Origin: SHLQ01 sp964517125
GTDB taxonomy: Bacteria > Actinomycetota > Acidimicrobiia > Acidimicrobiales > SHLQ01
Assembly (NCBI GenBank): GCA_964517125.1
Contig: CAZFBD010000004.1
Span: forward strand, 54,989-118,988
Direction: 5' to 3'
Length of the DNA: 64,000 bases
Made by a program: the position numbers and the translations under genes. The stretch's first letter is position 1. Every line of letters starts with the position of its first letter. Below are positions 1 through 8,827 of this stretch, one piece after another. The notes under the pieces were generated by a model that was not told the DNA's origin, did no database searches, and was given only the letters and a program-made list of their open reading frames with translations.

Positions 1-996
1 GGCTCGGACCACCTCGACACCGACGTGGTCGTGTTCGTGGACACCGATGTCGAACTCTCCGACGACGTGTTCTCGACGCTCCTCGACCACTTTGCCGACC
101 CACAGGTCGCCGCGGTTGCGCCGAGGGTGAGGGCCAGCCGGGGAACGGGCCTGCTCACGGCATTCGAACAGCGGCGTTCTCCTCTGGACCTTGGTGCGCG
201 GCCGGCGACGGTGCGGCCCGACGGTGTGGTCTCACACGTGCCGGCTGCCGTGCTCGCCGTCCGTTCGACCGCGTTTGCCGAGGTGGGCGGGTTCGACGCC
301 GAGCTCAGATTCGGCGAGGACGTCGACCTTGTCTGGCGACTGGCGGATCGGGGCTGGACTGTGCGCTACGCACCTGAGGTGGTCGCCCGGCATGCCAGTC
401 GGTCCAGTTGGCGTGCGCTTTGGCGGCAGCGTCGCGGGTATGGATCAGCTGCGGCGCCGCTCGACGCCCGTCACTCCGGAGCGGCCGCCCCCGTCCGTCT
501 GAACGCCTGGAGTGCACTGAGTTGGGCCGTGCTTGCGTTCGGGCGTGGTCCACTGCGACTTGGTGGCCTGGTTGTGTGGGCGGCCAGTACTGCGACGCTC
601 GCCCGGCGGCTGGACGGTGTTGTGGAGCAGCCAGCTGTCGAGGCGCTTCGGCTTGGCGGGAAGGGAACCGCCGTTGCCGGAACATGGCTTGCGAAGGCAA
701 TCACCCGTGCGTGGTTGCCGTTGGCGCTGGTCGCGGCCACGGTCAGCCGTCGGGCTCGGCGACTCCTGCTCGCAGCATTCGTGGTTCCGTCAGTCTCCGA
801 GTGGGTCAACGACCGCCCCGCCGTGAACCCGGCCACCTGGATACTGTTGTGCGCCGCCGACGATGCGTCGTACTGCGTGGGGGTGTGGGAAGGCATGGTC
901 AGGCTCCGCTCGGCTGGAGCGATCAGGCCCCGCTTCACGTCGATCCCCGGTCTGTCGAAGGCCCGAGGGAACGACAAAGGCCCGCCGGAATCGTGA
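1..996 (+). CDS. mftF: Mycofactocin-type family 2 glycosyltransferase, 5' end cut by window
   Basis: The frame is open from base 1, so the true start lies upstream; about 331 C-terminal residues are present of a family usually near 470. Visible are a DTDVELSDD acidic motif close to the cut end, GGFDAELRFGEDVDLVWRL (the ED-containing acceptor motif of GT2 enzymes) and WRQRRGYGSAAAPLD, followed by hydrophobic segments typical of membrane-associated MftF. In the known family MftF decorates the redox cofactor mycofactocin with beta-1,4-glucose and is the last gene of mft clusters, so the rest of the cluster should lie to the left. The family call rests on motif order and the membrane tail; a generic GT2 is the alternative. 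Confidence 0.75.
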   Translation, partial: GSDHLDTDVVVFVDTDVELSDDVFSTLLDHFADPQVAAVAPRVRASRGTGLLTAFEQRRSPLDLGARPATVRPDGVVSHVPAAVLAVRSTAFAEVGGFDAELRFGEDVDLVWRLADRGWTVRYAPEVVARHASRSSWRALWRQRRGYGSAAAPLDARHSGAAAPVRLNAWSALSWAVLAFGRGPLRLGGLVVWAASTATLARRLDGVVEQPAVEALRLGGKGTAVAGTWLAKAITRAWLPLALVAATVSRRARRLLLAAFVVPSVSEWVNDRPAVNPATWILLCAADDASYCVGVWEGMVRLRSAGAIRPRFTSIPGLSKARGNDKGPPES

Positions 997-1238
997 GACG
1001 CACCAGGGTCAGTTTGCTCACGGTTCCGGACGGGCCGGTCGGACTGGTTGAATTGCGTGAAGTTGGGTGGACTCCTACCACGCTGACCTGTCCAACCCAA
1101 CAATCGGAGTTCGACAGCCAAGCTGTAGTCAGAACACCAGCTCTTCACCCAACCGCAACGAGATGAAGAACGCGTGCCGGCCGGCAATGTGACCCAGTAC
1201 ATCACCGCATGAACTGCGCCGAGTCCTGAGAGACTGCG

Positions 1239-2396
1239 ATGGTGCAGACGACCAAGGGGGACTCACCGCCCCGAAGAACGATCGCCGCGCTCGTTGCGGC
1301 GACGATTGCCACGGTCTTTCCCGGATTCCTCACGGGTGCGTTGTCGGTCCAGGTCAGTGCCGAGTTCGGGGTTGCAGAAGCCACCTACGGATGGGGGCTG
1401 GGGGGCTTCTTCCTTGCAGCGACCGCCGGCTCCATCGTGCTCGGACGACTGGCGCAACGCATCGGCCCCCGGCGACAGATCACGACGATTCTGCTGATCT
1501 CGGCGGCCGCCCAGCTGTTCATCGCTGCTGCCGCCAACAGCTTTGGGGTGATGATCGGCGCGCTGGTCGTCTGCGGATTCGTGAATGCCGGGAACCAGAC
1601 CGCCGTGAATCTGGCGCTGGCACAAGCGCGACTTCCCCGATTGGGTTTGGGAATTGCCCTCAAGCAGTCGGGTATGCCGACCGCGTCGCTGTTCAGCGGC
1701 CTTGCCGTGCCCATCCTGGCGCTGACGGTGGGATGGCGGTGGGCCTTCGTGGCCGGAGCAGCGTTCGCCCTCGCGGCGATGGTGGCCGTTCGCAGCGTGC
1801 TGCCACAGGCTGCTCCCGGAGTGCGGGCCGCCCGGACAGCCCCCGTGTCGAGCCGTCGTTCGCTGTTGCTGATCTCTGCTGGGGGAGCGTTCCTGGCGTT
1901 CAGCGCGGGCGCACTCAACGCCTGGGTCGTGGCATCCGGTGTGGATTCTGGGCTCAGTGAAGGCTTCGCCGGTCTCATGTTGAGCGCCGGTGCTGCCTGC
2001 GGAATCGGACTTCGATTGGTCGCAGGGTTTCGTCTGGACTCCATGCGATACCCCCCGATGCTGGTTGGCGGCAGCACGGTGCTGCTTGGCGCAGTCGGTA
2101 TGGGGCTGCTCGGCGTAGGAGGCTCGGGCGTGCACATCGCTGCGACGTTTCTGGCGTTCGGTGGAGGGTGGATCTGGCCGGTGTTCACGAACTTCGGCAT
2201 CGTGCGCAAGAACGCCGCAGCGGCCGGCGCAGCGACGGGCGTGACCCAGATGGGCGTCTACGTCGGGGTCTTCTCCGCACCCTTGATCACCGGACAACTG
2301 ATCGAGTCGGCTGGCTACTCGGTCATGTGGACAACGGTTGCCGCCGTCACCGTTGTTGGGGCAGCGCTCACGCTCTCGGTTGCCCGGGACTTCTGA
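1239..2396 (+). CDS. MFS transporter
   Basis: A 385-residue polytopic membrane protein with roughly 11-12 hydrophobic helices. The loop after helix 2 reads LGRLAQRIGPRRQ, the MFS motif A region (G-x-L-a-x-r-x-G-x-r-x). The N-terminus begins inside the cytoplasm with a short polar stretch before the first helix, consistent with the ATG at 1239. Substrate cannot be told from sequence. It stands alone, with 242 bases upstream that hold no gene or clear signal, and 19 bases before the stop of the convergent GGDEF/EAL gene. Exporter or uptake function is equally possible. Confidence 0.85.
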   Translation: MVQTTKGDSPPRRTIAALVAATIATVFPGFLTGALSVQVSAEFGVAEATYGWGLGGFFLAATAGSIVLGRLAQRIGPRRQITTILLISAAAQLFIAAAANSFGVMIGALVVCGFVNAGNQTAVNLALAQARLPRLGLGIALKQSGMPTASLFSGLAVPILALTVGWRWAFVAGAAFALAAMVAVRSVLPQAAPGVRAARTAPVSSRRSLLLISAGGAFLAFSAGALNAWVVASGVDSGLSEGFAGLMLSAGAACGIGLRLVAGFRLDSMRYPPMLVGGSTVLLGAVGMGLLGVGGSGVHIAATFLAFGGGWIWPVFTNFGIVRKNAAAAGAATGVTQMGVYVGVFSAPLITGQLIESAGYSVMWTTVAAVTVVGAALTLSVARDF

Positions 2397-2415
2397 GACG
2401 GTCCCGTCGACCAGG

Positions 2416-4362
2416 TCAGGCGGATTGCTCGACGCCGTCGCGAAGTTCGATCGTCTCGCGGTTGGTCCGCAGGTCGTGAACGACCTGTCGCAGCCCGTCG
2501 ATCGCTTCGTTGTGCAACCGGTTGGACTTGCGGGCCAGACGTCGCAACGTGTGCACCGACTCGCCAAGTGGTTCCGGACGGGCGATACCGAAGCCCTGCG
2601 CTGCGTGAATCTCCAACGCCCGGATCATCTCCAGATCCTCGTCGGTTTCCACCCCTTCGGCCACCACAGGAATGTCCAACTCGTTGGTCATCTGCCAGAT
2701 GGCGTGGGTGAGTACCTGCTGGGTGCGGTTCTTGTGAATACCGTCGATGAATGACCGGTCGATCTTCAGGTCGCTGATGGGGAACGAACGAAGGTAGGTG
2801 AGCGAGCTGTACCCGACACCGAAGTCGTCGATCACCACTCGGACTCCGAGGTCCCGGAGGTTCTGCAGAACGGAGTTGTTCACCTCGGCCTGACTGATCA
2901 GACCCGTTTCCACGAACTCGAGGCCAAGCATCGTGGCATCGGGAATCTTGTGCACGGCGGATCGCACATCGCGTTCCAGGCCCGCGCCCACGTGCAGCGG
3001 AGAGATGTTCACGTTGACTCGAACGGTCTCAAGCTCGGGATGGTTGGCGAACTGCGTCAGGAGTTTCGTGGCGCAGGCGAGGGCCTGCTGCCCGAGATCG
3101 GTGATCAGCCCGGTTTCCTCGGCGATGGGAATGAACTCTCCGGGGCTGATCAATGAGCCGTCAGCCTGTGGCCATCGGGCCAACAGTTCCAAACCGATCG
3201 GGGAACCGTCGGAGACCCGCACGATGGGCTGTCCCCAGAACACGATGTCGCCGTTCTCGATCGCCGCCCGGAACCGACGCTCCAGATCGGCGCGGCGCGA
3301 GATCTCGTCACTCATTGGCTGGTCGAACACGGTCACCCGACTGCCGATGGAGCGCTTGCCCCGGTACATGGCCAGATCGGCCTCGACCAGAACCTGTTCG
3401 GCCGTGGCACCGGGGGAGAAGGAGGTGACGCCAGCGCTGGCTTCGACCCGCATGGTGTGGCCAAGGTGGCGAATGGGTTCGGCCACGCGGGACACGACGC
3501 GTTCGAGCATGCCGCGGACGGCTCGTTCGGAGCCGCTTGGAATGAGTACGGCGAATTCGTCACCGCCGCGGCGGCCGAGAACCACGCTGTCGGGCAAGAC
3601 GTTGCACAGCCGGTCACCGACCTCGCGCAGGACGACATCGCCGTACGCATGGCCGAGGGTGTCGTTGATGACCTTGAAACGGTCCAGGTCGATGATGGCC
3701 AAGGAGTACGCCCCGCCGCGCTTGAGCATGGCCTCGATCTCCTGGTCGAAGGCGGTGCGACCAAGCAGGCCGGTGAGTTCGTCGATTCGGGCAGTCTCGA
3801 GATTCTCCGTCATGACCTCGCGGTACGAGCGCTCGCGGTGAGTCGACAACATCGCAATCGTGGCGATGGTGATGGACCAGAACGTTGCCAGAAGGGTCAG
3901 GCCAAACTCACCCGAGAGCGCCACGGCACCGATGTGCGCCAGGTGCACGCCAAGGAACGGGACACGGAGGTTTCGCCGGTCACCGCCGAACTCCAGAGCG
4001 ATCGGCGGGTACATGGCAAGAGCGAACAGCGGAATGTGCTGGGTCTGGACCGATGCCGGAGCCCCGATGACCGCCCAGGGCAGGGCAGCGAACAGAAAGC
4101 CGTGGAGATAGATCGACAGTCGGGGAACGCTCAGCAACGGCACGTCGGTGGCTTCTGCGTTCTCGGACGTTCGGGAGCCCAACACCCCACACAGGGCAAT
4201 GAGCATGCTCCAGACGACGACCAACGGCTTGGAGATCGGCAGGTACCACATGAGCGACGCCATGACCGCCGCCACCGGGATGTGCACCAGGAAGGCCGAC
4301 CATTTGGAGGAAATTGTCGACTCCTGGTTGGTCAGGGTCGTTCGACGCGCAGCGGAAACCAT
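2416..4362 (-). CDS. Membrane GGDEF-EAL protein (c-di-GMP turnover)
   Basis: 648 residues: several hydrophobic helices over about residues 20-170, a GGDEF domain with an intact RRGGDEF near residue 264, then an EAL domain. In the EAL domain the signature is GLELLARW (ELL rather than EAL, catalytic Glu kept) near residue 389, with DDFGVGYSSL near 509, KIDRSFI and VAEGVET also kept. GGDEF domains make and EAL domains hydrolyse cyclic di-GMP; because both motif sets look usable, net direction cannot be predicted. The membrane part probably senses an unknown signal. It is the first of two such proteins in the window, the other at 5291-7174. Confidence 0.92.
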   Translation of the reverse strand: MVSAARRTTLTNQESTISSKWSAFLVHIPVAAVMASLMWYLPISKPLVVVWSMLIALCGVLGSRTSENAEATDVPLLSVPRLSIYLHGFLFAALPWAVIGAPASVQTQHIPLFALAMYPPIALEFGGDRRNLRVPFLGVHLAHIGAVALSGEFGLTLLATFWSITIATIAMLSTHRERSYREVMTENLETARIDELTGLLGRTAFDQEIEAMLKRGGAYSLAIIDLDRFKVINDTLGHAYGDVVLREVGDRLCNVLPDSVVLGRRGGDEFAVLIPSGSERAVRGMLERVVSRVAEPIRHLGHTMRVEASAGVTSFSPGATAEQVLVEADLAMYRGKRSIGSRVTVFDQPMSDEISRRADLERRFRAAIENGDIVFWGQPIVRVSDGSPIGLELLARWPQADGSLISPGEFIPIAEETGLITDLGQQALACATKLLTQFANHPELETVRVNVNISPLHVGAGLERDVRSAVHKIPDATMLGLEFVETGLISQAEVNNSVLQNLRDLGVRVVIDDFGVGYSSLTYLRSFPISDLKIDRSFIDGIHKNRTQQVLTHAIWQMTNELDIPVVAEGVETDEDLEMIRALEIHAAQGFGIARPEPLGESVHTLRRLARKSNRLHNEAIDGLRQVVHDLRTNRETIELRDGVEQSA

Positions 4363-4437
4363 GGGTTGCTATCGGCATCTGTTGAGAAATGTGAGCCATT
4401 CGACCCAATTCCCTGGGTCGAATGACCCAGGGGCCGA

Positions 4438-5268
4438 TCAGGGCTGCTCGTCCTGCTCGATGCCGGTGATCGTCGGAGCAGGTTGATCATCGTTGTCCGG
4501 GCCGAGCAGCAGGAACGCTCCGATGGTGAGAAACACGACCCCGAGGCCAACCAGAAACGGAAGCACGAGCGGGGGTCGTTCGCTCGGTTCCCGTTCGAGC
4601 TGCAGCCGAGCCCGACGAGACGGCAACAGGGCTGACCGCATCTCGTCGATGCCGGAGAACCGGCCGGTCTCAGCGTTCTCGATTGCCGCAACGCGCCACT
4701 GCGGTGGCTCGTTGACCGCCTTGTTCTGCAGCAACAGTCGGGCGAGCTGACCAACGTTGGCGCGGTCGTTGGCGAACAGCGTCGGCTGGTTTCCCGAATC
4801 GGTCGCAGTCGGCGATCCGAGACCGAAGTCGATGAGTGTGACGTCATCGTCGTCGACCAGGATGTTCTCGGCGGAAACCGAGCCGTGTGCAACCCCCGCA
4901 TCATGCAGGGCCGCCAGGCCGTCGAGCACACTGCTCACAACGATTTCCGACCTGGCTTCTGACAGGGCACCGTGGCGCAGGAGCAGCTCGGCAAGCGTGC
5001 TTCCCTCAACCCACGCGCTCACGATTGCCGTCTCGTCTTCGAGCGAGAGCACTTCGCTCACCTGCATGACGTTCTGCTGCTTGACCCCAGCGAGGGCTGC
5101 AACCCGATCGGCCGTTTCGTCGGTTGCCTCGGCCAGAACCTTCAGCGCCACCTGCTCGCCGGACTCCAGCGAGGTCGCACGGTAGACGCTGCCAGTGGCG
5201 CCGCGTGCCGCGAGGTTGACCAGTTCGTATCCGGCTGCAGCCACGGCCGCTTCGAGCGTCATGGCCAC
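4438..5268 (-). CDS. Membrane-anchored kinase-fold protein, probable pseudokinase
   Basis: 276 residues. A Ser/Thr kinase fold is recognisable: glycine loop around 20-30, VALK with Lys43, and DFG at 147-149. The catalytic loop normally reads HRDLKPEN but here is HGSVSAEN (128-135), so the catalytic Asp and the following Lys are both replaced by Ser while the metal-binding Asn135 stays. One transmembrane helix lies at about 233-255 near the C-terminus, leaving the kinase fold cytoplasmic and a short acidic tail outside. Related pseudokinases act as scaffolds, for example the MviN kinase-like domain that binds FhaA in mycobacteria. It sits between two GGDEF-EAL genes on the same strand. Confidence 0.8.
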   Translation of the reverse strand: MAMTLEAAVAAAGYELVNLAARGATGSVYRATSLESGEQVALKVLAEATDETADRVAALAGVKQQNVMQVSEVLSLEDETAIVSAWVEGSTLAELLLRHGALSEARSEIVVSSVLDGLAALHDAGVAHGSVSAENILVDDDDVTLIDFGLGSPTATDSGNQPTLFANDRANVGQLARLLLQNKAVNEPPQWRVAAIENAETGRFSGIDEMRSALLPSRRARLQLEREPSERPPLVLPFLVGLGVVFLTIGAFLLLGPDNDDQPAPTITGIEQDEQP

Positions 5269-5290
5269 ATGTTCGCACCTTCGGCTGGGC

Positions 5291-7174
5291 TCAAGCGACC
5301 CGACGAATCTCCGTGAGATTCGTGAACGGCGATCGCAAGGTGCGCTCCAGCGCCTCGAGCGGCGCGGACGAGGCGAAGAGGTTCCCCTGGCCGGTGCCCA
5401 CGCCGAGGCTTCGGAGGCAATCGAACTCGGCGGTTTGCATGACGCCCTCGGCAGTGACGGTCAGATCCAGGGCCGATGCCAGGTGGACGATGGCGCTGGT
5501 GACTGCCTGTTTGGTGGGGTCGGTCTGGATCTGGGCGACGAAGGACGGGTCGATCTTCAGGCCGCTGATCGGGAGCGTTCGCAGGTAGGTGAGGGACGAA
5601 TAGCCGACGCCGAAGTCGTCGATCAGGATCCGCGGTCCGGCTGCGCGAATCTGTGCGAGCTCGATGAAGACCTCGCGGGTTTCGTCGATGAGTTCGGCCT
5701 CACCGAACTCCAGACCAAGCCGGGAGGGTTTCGGAAGCGTGCGCACAATGCGGTTCACGTCTTCCAGGAGTCCGCGGCCAAGGTGCATCGGCGAAAGGTT
5801 GATGTTCACCTCGAGGTGTTTGAGCTCTTCATCTCCCGCCCAGATGCCCAGCAGATCGGCGGCTGCCTGCAGCGCTTGGCGTCCGAGCTCCACTTCAAGT
5901 CCCGTATCGCGGACCAGGTGAATGAAGTCCGCCGCATGCAGCGTGGAACCGTCGGCCTGAGGCCAGCGAACCAGCAGCTCGACTCCAGAGGCCCGGTGGG
6001 TCTTTGCGTTGATGATCGGCTGACCCCAGAACGTGAACTGCTCGGTCGCCATGGCCTCACGGAAGCGTTGCTCATCGGCCACCCGCTTCATGGAGTCGAC
6101 GCGCATCTGTTCGTCGAACAAGGTGACATCGAGGCTGTTGCCCTTGCTCCAGTACATGGCGATGTCGGCTTCGTTCAACAGCACATCCAGTTCGTCCCCA
6201 GGGCGTGCGACCGTGATGCCAGCGCTGGCTGCGGTCCGCACCGAATGTGTGCCGTGTTCGATCGCCTCGCCCAGCAGAGAAAGCGTCTGCGAGACGCGTG
6301 CAACGAGGTGAGCGGTGTCGTTCTCGGATTCCGCCGGCGAGCGGGGAACCCACGCAACGAACTCGTCGCCGCCGAGTCGGGCGATGGTCGAACGCTCGGG
6401 AAGACTCGTTCGCAGACGGCTTGCCACGGCCATCAGTACGGCGTCGCCAACACCGTGTCCAAACGTGTCGTTGACCGCCTTGAACTTGTCCAGGTCAAAG
6501 GCGACCAAGTGGCCATGGAGGTCGTTGGCAAAGGCGGCGTCCACCGCCTCGACCAGCGCGGTGCGGTTCGCAAGTCCGGTCAGCGTGTCGACGCGTGCCG
6601 ATCGGCGATGTCCCTCGACGAGGCTCAGTGTCGCAGCCTCGCTGTGGGTGCGCAGAATGTACGCGGGAATCGACGTGCTTGCCCACAACAGCGTCAGCGC
6701 AGCCATGGCAGCCTCGTCGGCTGCTGCGAACGCCACGGCATACGACAGCTGGCCGAGGACGAACGGCCCGAGCAGTCGTTGTCGGCGCCCAACGAATTCG
6801 AAGTTCACGGCAGTGTGGATCGTCAACGAGAAGAACACGAGCAGGTTGGTGGCATTGCCGAGCGGCGTGCCGAGGCTGAGCCAGGGAATCAGGCTGAACA
6901 GCAGGGTCAGGGCATACCGCACGAGGAGCTCGAGTTGGAGCGCGAACTCGTTTCGGCGATACCGGTCGGCCAACAGGGAGCCCAGAAGGCCGGCGGCAGC
7001 GAATCCGAAGCAGCTCCCAATGGCCACCAGGAGGCTCCGGTCCGCCCCAGAGTCCCACAGCAGGGTTGGGCCGATGATCGCCGTGGGCAGCAGGAGGAGG
7101 ACAGCCCCGACACGGGACTGCACGACACGTATCTGCAAAAAGGCAGTACGAGAAAAGGTTGGGGAACCGCCCAC
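5291..7174 (-). CDS. Membrane GGDEF-EAL protein, second copy, degenerate EAL
   Basis: About 627 residues from a GTG at 7174; TTG 7138 or GTG 7123 are also possible and none has a clear Shine-Dalgarno. The longer open frame to 7555 runs through the upstream dioxygenase gene and is not credible. Six or so hydrophobic helices are followed by LGGDEFVAW near residue 267 and an EAL domain: GVELLVRW near 398 and DDFGVGYSSL near 520. The later Glu of the usual AEGVET motif is lost (AEGVMQ) and the final motif is GQGNLFASS, so phosphodiesterase activity is doubtful while the cyclase site looks intact. It is 22 bases upstream of the pseudokinase gene and may be co-transcribed with it. Confidence 0.88.
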   Translation of the reverse strand: MGGSPTFSRTAFLQIRVVQSRVGAVLLLLPTAIIGPTLLWDSGADRSLLVAIGSCFGFAAAGLLGSLLADRYRRNEFALQLELLVRYALTLLFSLIPWLSLGTPLGNATNLLVFFSLTIHTAVNFEFVGRRQRLLGPFVLGQLSYAVAFAAADEAAMAALTLLWASTSIPAYILRTHSEAATLSLVEGHRRSARVDTLTGLANRTALVEAVDAAFANDLHGHLVAFDLDKFKAVNDTFGHGVGDAVLMAVASRLRTSLPERSTIARLGGDEFVAWVPRSPAESENDTAHLVARVSQTLSLLGEAIEHGTHSVRTAASAGITVARPGDELDVLLNEADIAMYWSKGNSLDVTLFDEQMRVDSMKRVADEQRFREAMATEQFTFWGQPIINAKTHRASGVELLVRWPQADGSTLHAADFIHLVRDTGLEVELGRQALQAAADLLGIWAGDEELKHLEVNINLSPMHLGRGLLEDVNRIVRTLPKPSRLGLEFGEAELIDETREVFIELAQIRAAGPRILIDDFGVGYSSLTYLRTLPISGLKIDPSFVAQIQTDPTKQAVTSAIVHLASALDLTVTAEGVMQTAEFDCLRSLGVGTGQGNLFASSAPLEALERTLRSPFTNLTEIRRVA

Positions 7175-7224
7175 GCCAGAGTTGTCGGCATACGAAGAGG
7201 CCGAGTGGAGCAGGAATTCGCCGC

Positions 7225-8208
7225 TCAGGCGAGTGGTGGAAGCGACCCGAAATCGAGTTCGTCCAAGGGTTCCTGTTCCGGGGCTTCCGACACGATCTCG
7301 ATGTCGGGTCGGGCCTTTTCCGGTTCGATCACGTCGCCGAGTCCGAGCATTGCAGCGGTCACGACGGCACCGGCAACCGTGGTGCCCGCCCGCTGGGCAA
7401 GCGTGGGGTCGACAGGTGCTGGCGAGGCTGCGGCTTGCAACGGAACGCCCTCGATCATCACGCGATGCATGACCCGGGTCTGGCCCGGGTAATCGTTGGT
7501 CGCAAAGTGCATGACCGACCGATTGTCCCAGATGACCAGTGATCCGGGTTCCCACGAGAAATCGTGGACGAATTCGGGGAGTGTGCAGTGCTCGAACAGC
7601 TGGTTCAACAACCCGAGGGCCTCGGTGGGTTCCATGTCGACAATTCCGGTCGTGTACGCCGGGTTCGCATACAGGACGGCCCGACCACTGATCGGGTGTC
7701 GGATCACGAGCGGGTGGATCGTGGGCGTGTCGGATGCTGCGCCGGGGAGCGGGCGGTGGAGTCCGCGAAGGCTCTCAAGGGTTCGGCGGGTGCTGCTGTC
7801 GAGCGCATCGTAGGCGTCGTACATCGACGCAAACCGGGTGGAACCGCCACCAAACGGCAGCTCGCGTGCGAGGAGCAACGATCCCGTCGGTGGCAGCGGA
7901 TCGAAGGAACGGTCGGCGTGCCAGAACCCGCCGAGGTTCACGGTCTCCGACGGAGTCTTGCGGACGACACCCATCGTCGGATGCCGTGGATGGGGCGAAA
8001 CCTCGGGGTCGGCCTGGGGTGTGCCCCATCGCCGTGCGAAGTCCAGGAGCGCCTCGTCGGTGACGAACTGCTCACGCAGGTACAGCAACCCATGGTCCCG
8101 GAAGGCGGTCTCCAGCTGTTCAAATGTGGCATTCGACAGCCGGCTGATGTCGTCGCAGCGCACTTCGGCACCAGCACCGTCCACCGCTTCGATCTCGACA
8201 CCGAACAT
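7225..8208 (-). CDS. TauD/TfdA-family Fe(II)/2-oxoglutarate dioxygenase
   Basis: 327 residues. The iron-binding triad is visible as H97-x-D99 in GFWHADRSFDP and H234 in WDNRSVMHFATNDY; the arginine expected to bind 2-oxoglutarate lies just after in TRVMHR. Family members hydroxylate taurine, aryloxyalkanoates, sulfate esters or similar acids; the substrate here is not predictable. After the catalytic domain (to about residue 254) there is an unusual tail of some 70 residues, rich in Ala, Pro and acidic residues, with no domain I recognise. The gene lies upstream of the GGDEF-EAL gene on the same strand. Confidence 0.88.
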   Translation of the reverse strand: MFGVEIEAVDGAGAEVRCDDISRLSNATFEQLETAFRDHGLLYLREQFVTDEALLDFARRWGTPQADPEVSPHPRHPTMGVVRKTPSETVNLGGFWHADRSFDPLPPTGSLLLARELPFGGGSTRFASMYDAYDALDSSTRRTLESLRGLHRPLPGAASDTPTIHPLVIRHPISGRAVLYANPAYTTGIVDMEPTEALGLLNQLFEHCTLPEFVHDFSWEPGSLVIWDNRSVMHFATNDYPGQTRVMHRVMIEGVPLQAAASPAPVDPTLAQRAGTTVAGAVVTAAMLGLGDVIEPEKARPDIEIVSEAPEQEPLDELDFGSLPPLA

Positions 8209-8233
8209 GGCCCAACCGTAGCCGGACCCGATA

Positions 8234-8710
8234 TCAGTAGTAGATCGACACGCCGATCAGCCAGAGGGCGATGGTCGCGGCCAGCGCACCGAATGCGAAG
8301 CCCAGCGAAACAGCTCGGGTCCGAAGCCGGCTCGGCTGTTCGGTGTCTTCGGCGATCGGTGGCGGGGTGAGGGCGACATACTCCGGTGGAATTGGTGGCG
8401 CCTGCAGCCTGGTGACCGGTGCGTGGTGGCTGACGCGGGTCTCTCGATCCTCGGCAAAGATGTCGAGCTCGATCCGGGCATTCGTGTCCCGGACATCGAG
8501 TGTGGTCGGAATGGCCGGGGGACACAGCGGAGCCGATGCGGTCACGGTCCGGTGCCGATCCCAGCGGGTTCCTGCTGCATTCGGGCGCGGTTTCGTGGCC
8601 TTTTCCTCAGCGAGTGAAGCGTGGTCGCGTTGCTCGCCGAACAACATCTGGTACTGGTCGTCGTCCAACCAGGTCGCTGTCTGTTCTGCCCGCTTGCCTG
8701 TGTCCTGCAT
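8234..8710 (-). CDS. Unknown protein with C-terminal membrane anchor
   Basis: 158 residues, no family recognised. The first 120 or so residues are polar and basic, ending in a Pro-rich stretch (LQAPPIPPEYVALTPPPIAED), followed by one strong hydrophobic helix close to the C-terminus (FAFGALAATIALWLIGVSIYY), so the protein is probably tail-anchored in the membrane. It lies 25 bases upstream of the dioxygenase gene on the same strand, which suggests co-transcription. Codon use looks like that of its neighbours. Confidence 0.6.
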   Translation of the reverse strand: MQDTGKRAEQTATWLDDDQYQMLFGEQRDHASLAEEKATKPRPNAAGTRWDRHRTVTASAPLCPPAIPTTLDVRDTNARIELDIFAEDRETRVSHHAPVTRLQAPPIPPEYVALTPPPIAEDTEQPSRLRTRAVSLGFAFGALAATIALWLIGVSIYY

Positions 8711-8827
8711 TCGGTCGCCTCCGCTGTCCGACTCCCTCGGGCGGTCATGCCCGTCGGCAGGAATCCAGTCGGACTGGTTCGGCGAGAATTGAGTCGTTCA
8801 GCCCGACTGTGCGCTGGGTCGAAGGAA

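Noticed and set aside
997..1238. Possible small gene between mftF and the MFS gene
   Set aside because: No frame has a credible start, ribosome site or codon pattern.
1263..2567. 434-residue minus-strand open frame
   Set aside because: It lies opposite the MFS gene and has the Arg/Gly/Cys-rich composition of a shadow frame.
7175..7555. N-terminal extension of the second GGDEF-EAL protein
   Set aside because: It overlaps the dioxygenase gene and is Arg/Gly/Pro-rich nonsense.
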